Below, piece after piece: positions 59,990 through 64,000 of a stretch of DNA of 64,000 nucleotides (positions within the stretch are counted from its first letter, which is position 1; each line of letters opens with the position of its first letter). The notes under the pieces are model-generated. The model was not told the origin of the DNA. It ran no database searches and was given only the letters and a program-made list of their open reading frames with translations. The position numbers and the translations under genes are program-made. This stretch comes from Mycolicibacter hiberniae (lineage in GTDB: Bacteria > Actinomycetota > Actinomycetes > Mycobacteriales > Mycobacteriaceae): positions 3,224,001 through 3,288,000 of the forward strand of contig NZ_AP022609.1 in assembly GCF_010729485.1 (NCBI RefSeq), given 5' to 3'.

Positions 59990-62119
59990 CTAGCCGCGCG
60001 GCAACCCCAGCAGCCGCTCGGCCGCCAGCGTCAACAGGATCTGCTCGGTCCCGCCGGCGATCGACAGGCACCGGGTGTTGAGGAAGTCGTGCACCTGGCG
60101 ACCGGCCACCGCCCCGGCCCCCTCGGCCACATCCATCCGGAACTCCGCCAGGTTCTGCCGGTAGCGCACCCCGATGAGCTTGCGCACCGAGGACTCCGAA
60201 CCCGGGTCTTGGCCGCCGACGGCGAGCTGGGCGATGCGTTGGTCCAGCAGCGAACCCGCTTGAGCGGCGATGATCAGCCGGGCCAACCGCTCGGCGGTGG
60301 CCGTGTCGGGTTCGGATTCCGCCAGGGTCTGCAGCAGTTCCTCCATCGGATTGCCCAGCGCGGTTCCGCCGGCGATGGCGACCCGCTCATTGGCCAGGGT
60401 GGTCCGGGCAAGTCGCCAGCCGTCGTTGACGTTGCCCACCACCAGTTCGTCGGCGACGAACACGTCGTCGAGGAAGACCTCGTTGAACAGGGCGTCACCG
60501 GTGATCTCGCGCAGCGGGCGGATGTCGATGCCCTCGGAGGCCATGTCGATCAGGAAATAGGTGATGCCCTTGTGCTTCGGCGCCTCCGAGTCCGTCCGGG
60601 CCAGGCAGACGCCCCACTGCGAGTCGTGGGCCCGCGAGGTCCAGACCTTCTGGCCGGTCAGTCGCCAGCCACCGTCGACCTTCACGGCCTTGGTGCGCAG
60701 CGCCGCCAGGTCCGAGCCGGCGCCGGGCTCGGAGAACAGCTGGCACCAGAAGATCTCGCCGGTCAGTGTGGCCGGGATGAATCGCTCGATCTGTTCGGGG
60801 GTGCCGTGCTCGAGAATGGTCGGCGCCGCCCACCAGCCGACCACCAGGTCCGGACGCTGGACGCCCGCGGCCGCCAGCTCTTGGTCGATCACCAGTTGCT
60901 CGGCCGGCCCGGCGGCCCGCCCGTAGGGAACCGGCCAATGCGGCGCCAGCAGGCCCGCTTCGGCCAGCGCCGCCTGTTGCTGCTCGGCGGGCAGCGCGGC
61001 GATGCGGGCCACCTCCGCGGCGATCTCGGGCCGGACATCGGTGGCCTCGCCGAGGTCCACCTCCAGCCGGCGCCGCACCCCGTCGCGGGTCAGCGCCGCG
61101 GTGCGCCGCAACCAGCGCTCGGGCCCGCCCAACGCCTGCCCGATGCTGTAGGCGCGGCGCAGGTACAGGTGCGCGTCGTGTTCCCAGGTGATGCCGATGC
61201 CGCCGAGCACCTGGATGCAGTCTTTGGCGTTGGCCTTGGCGGCGTCGATGCAGATGGCGGCGGCGACAGCGGCGGCGATCGCGAACTGCTGGTCGTCGGG
61301 GTCGCCGGCAGCGCGCGCCACATCGCTGGCTGCCACCGCGGCCTGGTCGGCCCGGCACAGCATCTCCGCGCACAGGTGCTTGACGGCCTGGAAGCTGCCG
61401 ATCGGCTTGCCGAACTGTTCACGCACCTTGGCGTAGGCGACGGCGGTGTCCAGCGCCCAGCGGGCCACCCCGGCCGCTTCGGCGGCCAGCACCGTGACCA
61501 CCAGGTTCTCGATTCGGTTGCCGGACTCCAGGAGCACCGCCGGCGCGGCCGACAACGTGACCTTGGCCAGCGGCCGGGAGAAGTCGGTGGCCGGCAGGGG
61601 TTCGACAGTCACCCCGTCGGCGCGGGCGTCGACCAGCACCCAGTCCTGGCCGTCGGGGCCGACCGGCACCAGCAGCAGCCCGTCGGCGGTGGCACCGAGC
61701 ACCCGCTCGGCGGTCCCGGAGGCCTGGCCCGTCGCGGCGTCGAAGCTCACCGCCGCCGAGTCGGTGTCGGTTGCCACCCCGGCAACCCGCTCGCCCGCGG
61801 CCAGGGCTTCGGCCAGCTGGGGATCGGTGATCACCAGCGTGGCCAGGGCGGTGGTCGCCACCGGCCCTGGGACCAGGGCTTTTGCCGCCTCATCGACCAT
61901 CGCGCAGAGGTCCTCCAGGCGCCCGCCGGCGCCACCGGCTTCCTCGGGGACCGCCACTCCGAACAGACCCAATTCAGCCAGACGAGCGAAAACGGTTCGC
62001 CAGGAATCGGTTTCGCCCAGTTCCGCGGCGCGAATCGCCTCGGTGGTACCCGCCGCAGCGGCCCAGTCGCGGACCAGCTCGCGGGCGGCGAGCTCGTCGT
62101 CGGTGATGGTCACGGACAC
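59990..62119 (-). CDS. fadE34: FadE34 (ChsE3), two-domain steroid side-chain acyl-CoA dehydrogenase
   Basis: 709 residues from GTG 62119, which has GGAGG 8 bases upstream; this agrees with the recalled 711 residues of Rv3573c, whereas the ATG at 62173 gives 727. It is a fusion of two ACAD modules. The N-terminal module is beta-like and partly degenerate, with [20 protein letters not shown] and [20 protein letters not shown]. The C-terminal module is complete, with [30 protein letters not shown] and [18 protein letters not shown]. It desaturates the five-carbon side-chain CoA ester (3-oxo-chol-4-en-24-oyl-CoA). It diverges from kstR around a perfect KstR operator. Confidence 0.92.
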   Translation of the reverse strand: MSVTITDDELAARELVRDWAAAAGTTEAIRAAELGETDSWRTVFARLAELGLFGVAVPEEAGGAGGRLEDLCAMVDEAAKALVPGPVATTALATLVITDPQLAEALAAGERVAGVATDTDSAAVSFDAATGQASGTAERVLGATADGLLLVPVGPDGQDWVLVDARADGVTVEPLPATDFSRPLAKVTLSAAPAVLLESGNRIENLVVTVLAAEAAGVARWALDTAVAYAKVREQFGKPIGSFQAVKHLCAEMLCRADQAAVAASDVARAAGDPDDQQFAIAAAVAAAICIDAAKANAKDCIQVLGGIGITWEHDAHLYLRRAYSIGQALGGPERWLRRTAALTRDGVRRRLEVDLGEATDVRPEIAAEVARIAALPAEQQQAALAEAGLLAPHWPVPYGRAAGPAEQLVIDQELAAAGVQRPDLVVGWWAAPTILEHGTPEQIERFIPATLTGEIFWCQLFSEPGAGSDLAALRTKAVKVDGGWRLTGQKVWTSRAHDSQWGVCLARTDSEAPKHKGITYFLIDMASEGIDIRPLREITGDALFNEVFLDDVFVADELVVGNVNDGWRLARTTLANERVAIAGGTALGNPMEELLQTLAESEPDTATAERLARLIIAAQAGSLLDQRIAQLAVGGQDPGSESSVRKLIGVRYRQNLAEFRMDVAEGAGAVAGRQVHDFLNTRCLSIAGGTEQILLTLAAERLLGLPRG

Positions 62120-62182
62120 GCTGGGCACCTCCGGGTCGAAACTGACTGATGGCGGGTGGACCTGGAAGACCACCCCACCTAC

Positions 62183-62196
62183 TAGAACGTGTTCTA
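62183..62196. promoter_or_regulatory. KstR operator between fadE34 and kstR
   Basis: TAGAACGTGTTCTA is the best KstR site in the window, a perfect TAGAAC/GTTCTA dyad. It lies 63 bases upstream of the fadE34 start and 139 bases upstream of kstR, giving repression of fadE34 and autorepression of kstR. Confidence 0.95.
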
Positions 62197-62335
62197 ATAG
62201 TGCCAGCGTCGGAGCGTCAAGTCGAACCGTTATGGCTGGACACGTCGGGTCCGGCCGATGTCGGGAGTAATAAATTCAACTACGCGGTGCGTATCGTTAT
62301 CAGCCAGAGGATCGACGGAGGGAGGCGCGCAGCAC

Positions 62336-63007
62336 ATGTCGTCACCAGCCGAGGGCAACTCAGGCCGAGGATCGGCCAGCCAACCGCGCGAGGTGGTCAA
62401 TGTCGCTGTGCTCAACGAATCCGACCTAGGCTCCGAAGCGCAGCGCGAACGGCGCAAGCGCATCCTCGACGCGACGCTGGCGATCGCTTCCAAAGGCGGA
62501 TACGACGCGGTGCAGATGCGTGCCGTCGCCGACCGCGCCGACGTGGCCGTCGGCACGCTGTACCGCTACTTCCCCTCCAAAGTTCACCTGCTGGTCTCGG
62601 CGATGGGCCGGGAGATCGCGCGGGTGGACACCAAGACCGATCCCGCGACGTACGCCGCGACCACCCGCCACCAGCGGCTCAACCTGGTGGTCAACAAGCT
62701 CAACCGCGCCATGCAACGCAACCCGCTGCTCACCGAGGCGATGACGCGGGCCTACGTCTTCGCCGACGCCTCGGCGGCCGGTGAAGTCGACCACGTCCAG
62801 AAGCTGATCGACTCGATGTTCGCCGGAGCGATGAGCGACGGGGAGCCCACCGAGGAGCAGTACCACATCTCGCGGGTGATCTCGGATGTGTGGCTGTCCA
62901 ACCTGCTCGCCTGGCTGACCCGGCGCGCGTCGGCCACCGACTTCACCACCCGGCTGGACTTGGCTGTCCGGCTGCTGATCGGCGACGACGACAGACCCAA
63001 GGTCTGA
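62336..63007 (+). CDS. kstR: KstR, TetR repressor of the cholesterol regulon
   Basis: 223 residues from ATG 62336, with GGAGGGAGG 10 bases upstream; an upstream in-frame ATG at 62258 lacks this. The HTH (KGGYDAVQMRAVADRADVAV, GTLYRYFPSKVHLLVSAM) and the ligand domain (LNRAMQRNPLLTEAMTRAYV, SDVWLSNLLAWLTRRASATD) are nearly identical to Rv3574. A variable tail (SSPAEGNSGRGSASQPREVV) precedes the conserved part. KstR binds TnnAACnnGTTnnA and is released by CoA esters of 3-oxo-steroid acids. Confidence 0.96.
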   Translation: MSSPAEGNSGRGSASQPREVVNVAVLNESDLGSEAQRERRKRILDATLAIASKGGYDAVQMRAVADRADVAVGTLYRYFPSKVHLLVSAMGREIARVDTKTDPATYAATTRHQRLNLVVNKLNRAMQRNPLLTEAMTRAYVFADASAAGEVDHVQKLIDSMFAGAMSDGEPTEEQYHISRVISDVWLSNLLAWLTRRASATDFTTRLDLAVRLLIGDDDRPKV

Positions 63008-63089
63008 CCCGAGGACAACGACGAAGCCCGTCGGCTCGCCGATCGCGACCGCCGGGACCATCGGCGGCCCATCCCGATAGCCTGACCGG

Positions 63090-64000
63090 ATGCGCTTCAA
63101 GCTCGGCCGCCCCGACATCGGCCGGTACGCCGATCGATTCGACGTGGCACCCGCGTCGCCGGCCACACCGCTGTCGGTGACCTGGCTCGGCGTCACCAGC
63201 CTGCTCATCGATGACGGCTCGTCGGCGCTGATGACCGACGGCTTCTTCTCCCGGCCCGGCCTGGCCCGAGTGGCGCTGGGCAAAGTGGCGCCGTCTGAGG
63301 CACGCATCCACGGTTGTCTGGCGCGGGCCGGAGCGCGTGAGCTGGCCGCGGTGATCCCGCTGCACTCGCACATCGATCACGCGATGGACTCCGCCGTGGT
63401 GGCCGAACGGACCGGGGCGGTACTGGTCGGCGGCCAGTCGACGGCCAACGTGGGTCGCGGCCAAGGGCTCTGCGAGGACCGGCTGATCGTGGCCGCAACG
63501 GGTGCGCCCATCGCCCTGGGCGCCTACGACGTCACCCTGGTGGAGTCGCGGCACTGCCCGCCTGACCGCTTCCCCGGCGTCATCACCGCCGCGGTGGTGC
63601 CGCCGGTACGGGCGTCTGCCTACAAGTGCGGTGAGGCCTGGTCGGCGTTGGTGGTTCACCGGCCCTCGGGACGCAGCCTGCTGATCATGGGCAGTGCGGG
63701 TTTCGTCCCGGGGTCGTTGGCCGGCCGCAACGCCGACGTGGTCTACCTGGGCATCGGCCAGCTCGGCGTTCAGCCCCGGCAGTATCTGGTCGACTACTGG
63801 AATGAGACGGTCCGGGCCGTCGGGGCTTCGACGGTGGTGTTGACCCACTGGGACGACTTCTTCCGGCCGCTGTCGAAACCGTTGCGCGCCTTGCCCTATG
63901 CCGGTGACGATCTCGACGTCACCATGCGGGTTCTCAGCGAACTCGCCGAGGCCGACGGAGTGGGACTGCACCTGCCCACCGTGTGGCGCCGTGAGGATCC
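63090..64000 (+). CDS. Metallo-beta-lactamase-fold hydrolase, Rv3577-like (3' end beyond the window)
   Basis: At least 303 residues, running off the right edge. The metal motif is HSHIDH at His92, His94, Asp96 and His97 (canonical HxHxDH), with a later SRHCP His and VLTHWDDFF His as further ligands. The N-terminus MRFKLGRPDIGRYADRFDVA has no signal peptide. The fold belongs to the UlaG/RomA-like branch acting on phosphoesters, lactones or thioesters; no substrate is known. Downstream of kstR by 82 bases, where M. tuberculosis has Rv3575c and lppH before Rv3577. Confidence 0.82.
   Translation, partial: MRFKLGRPDIGRYADRFDVAPASPATPLSVTWLGVTSLLIDDGSSALMTDGFFSRPGLARVALGKVAPSEARIHGCLARAGARELAAVIPLHSHIDHAMDSAVVAERTGAVLVGGQSTANVGRGQGLCEDRLIVAATGAPIALGAYDVTLVESRHCPPDRFPGVITAAVVPPVRASAYKCGEAWSALVVHRPSGRSLLIMGSAGFVPGSLAGRNADVVYLGIGQLGVQPRQYLVDYWNETVRAVGASTVVLTHWDDFFRPLSKPLRALPYAGDDLDVTMRVLSELAEADGVGLHLPTVWRRED

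Noticed and set aside
59783..62149. 788-codon plus-strand open frame opposite fadE34
   Set aside because: fadE34 carries clear ACAD motifs on the other strand; the antisense frame is rich in Gln/Arg/Gly without domains.

Overview
This window comes from a mycobacterium. The evidence is the high G+C content, near-identity and shared gene order with the Mycobacterium tuberculosis Rv3545c-Rv3577 region (from memory of that genome), a PGRS glycine-repeat gene, F420-dependent and mycofactocin-era style redox genes such as a Ddn homologue, and both steroid regulators KstR and KstR2. A non-tuberculous species is likely, because several genes found at this place in M. tuberculosis are missing or replaced.

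Layout. 1-2468: start of a divergent cyp125 and the operon fadA5 / SnoaL-like / ddn-like, separated by a KstR operator. 2759-14969: one giant minus-strand PGRS gene with a signal peptide instead of a PE domain, built from ~225- and 169-residue super-repeats and broken by three small indels inside near-identical copies. 15710-20043: a 1085-residue cyclase/ATPase/LuxR regulator and a fatty acid desaturase with an acidic Glu-Pro-Leu tail. 20411-39273: the KstR2 regulon for cholesterol rings C and D (two SDRs, echA20, ipdA, ipdB, ipdC; then fadA6, kstR2, ipdF, ipdE1; then fadD3, fadE31, fadE32, ipdE2), controlled by two perfect KstR2 operators in divergent promoters. The fadD3 operon runs on into a choloylglycine-hydrolase homologue, a secreted lipase and an aspB-like aminotransferase. 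A VOC / DUF899 / TetR block sits where fdxB and Rv3555c would be expected. 39317-45477: a hemophore-like protein, two poorly known genes, then the ring A/B genes hsaB, hsaC and hsaA facing kshB across a promoter with two KstR operators. hsaD and nat are absent here. 45501-46061: a secreted Rv3572-like protein.

46093-59814: a complete trehalose/alpha-glucan island (treZ, treY, treX diverging from malQ, treS, maltokinase, with glgB convergent) lodged between the Rv3572-like gene and fadE34. 59990-63007: fadE34 and kstR diverge around a perfect KstR operator. 63090-64000: the start of a metallo-beta-lactamase-fold gene.

How it fits together: CYP125, FadA5 and FadE34 shorten the sterol side chain; KshB supplies electrons for ring opening; HsaA/B and HsaC aromatise-oxidise and cleave ring A; FadD3, IpdE1-IpdE2, IpdF, IpdC, EchA20, IpdAB and FadA6 dismantle HIP (rings C/D). 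KstR controls the first group and KstR2 the second. The embedded glucan island can turn glycogen into trehalose (TreX-TreY-TreZ) and trehalose into maltose-1-phosphate (TreS-Mak), the substrate of GlgE, which is not in the window. No tRNA, rRNA, insertion sequence, prophage or CRISPR array was seen.
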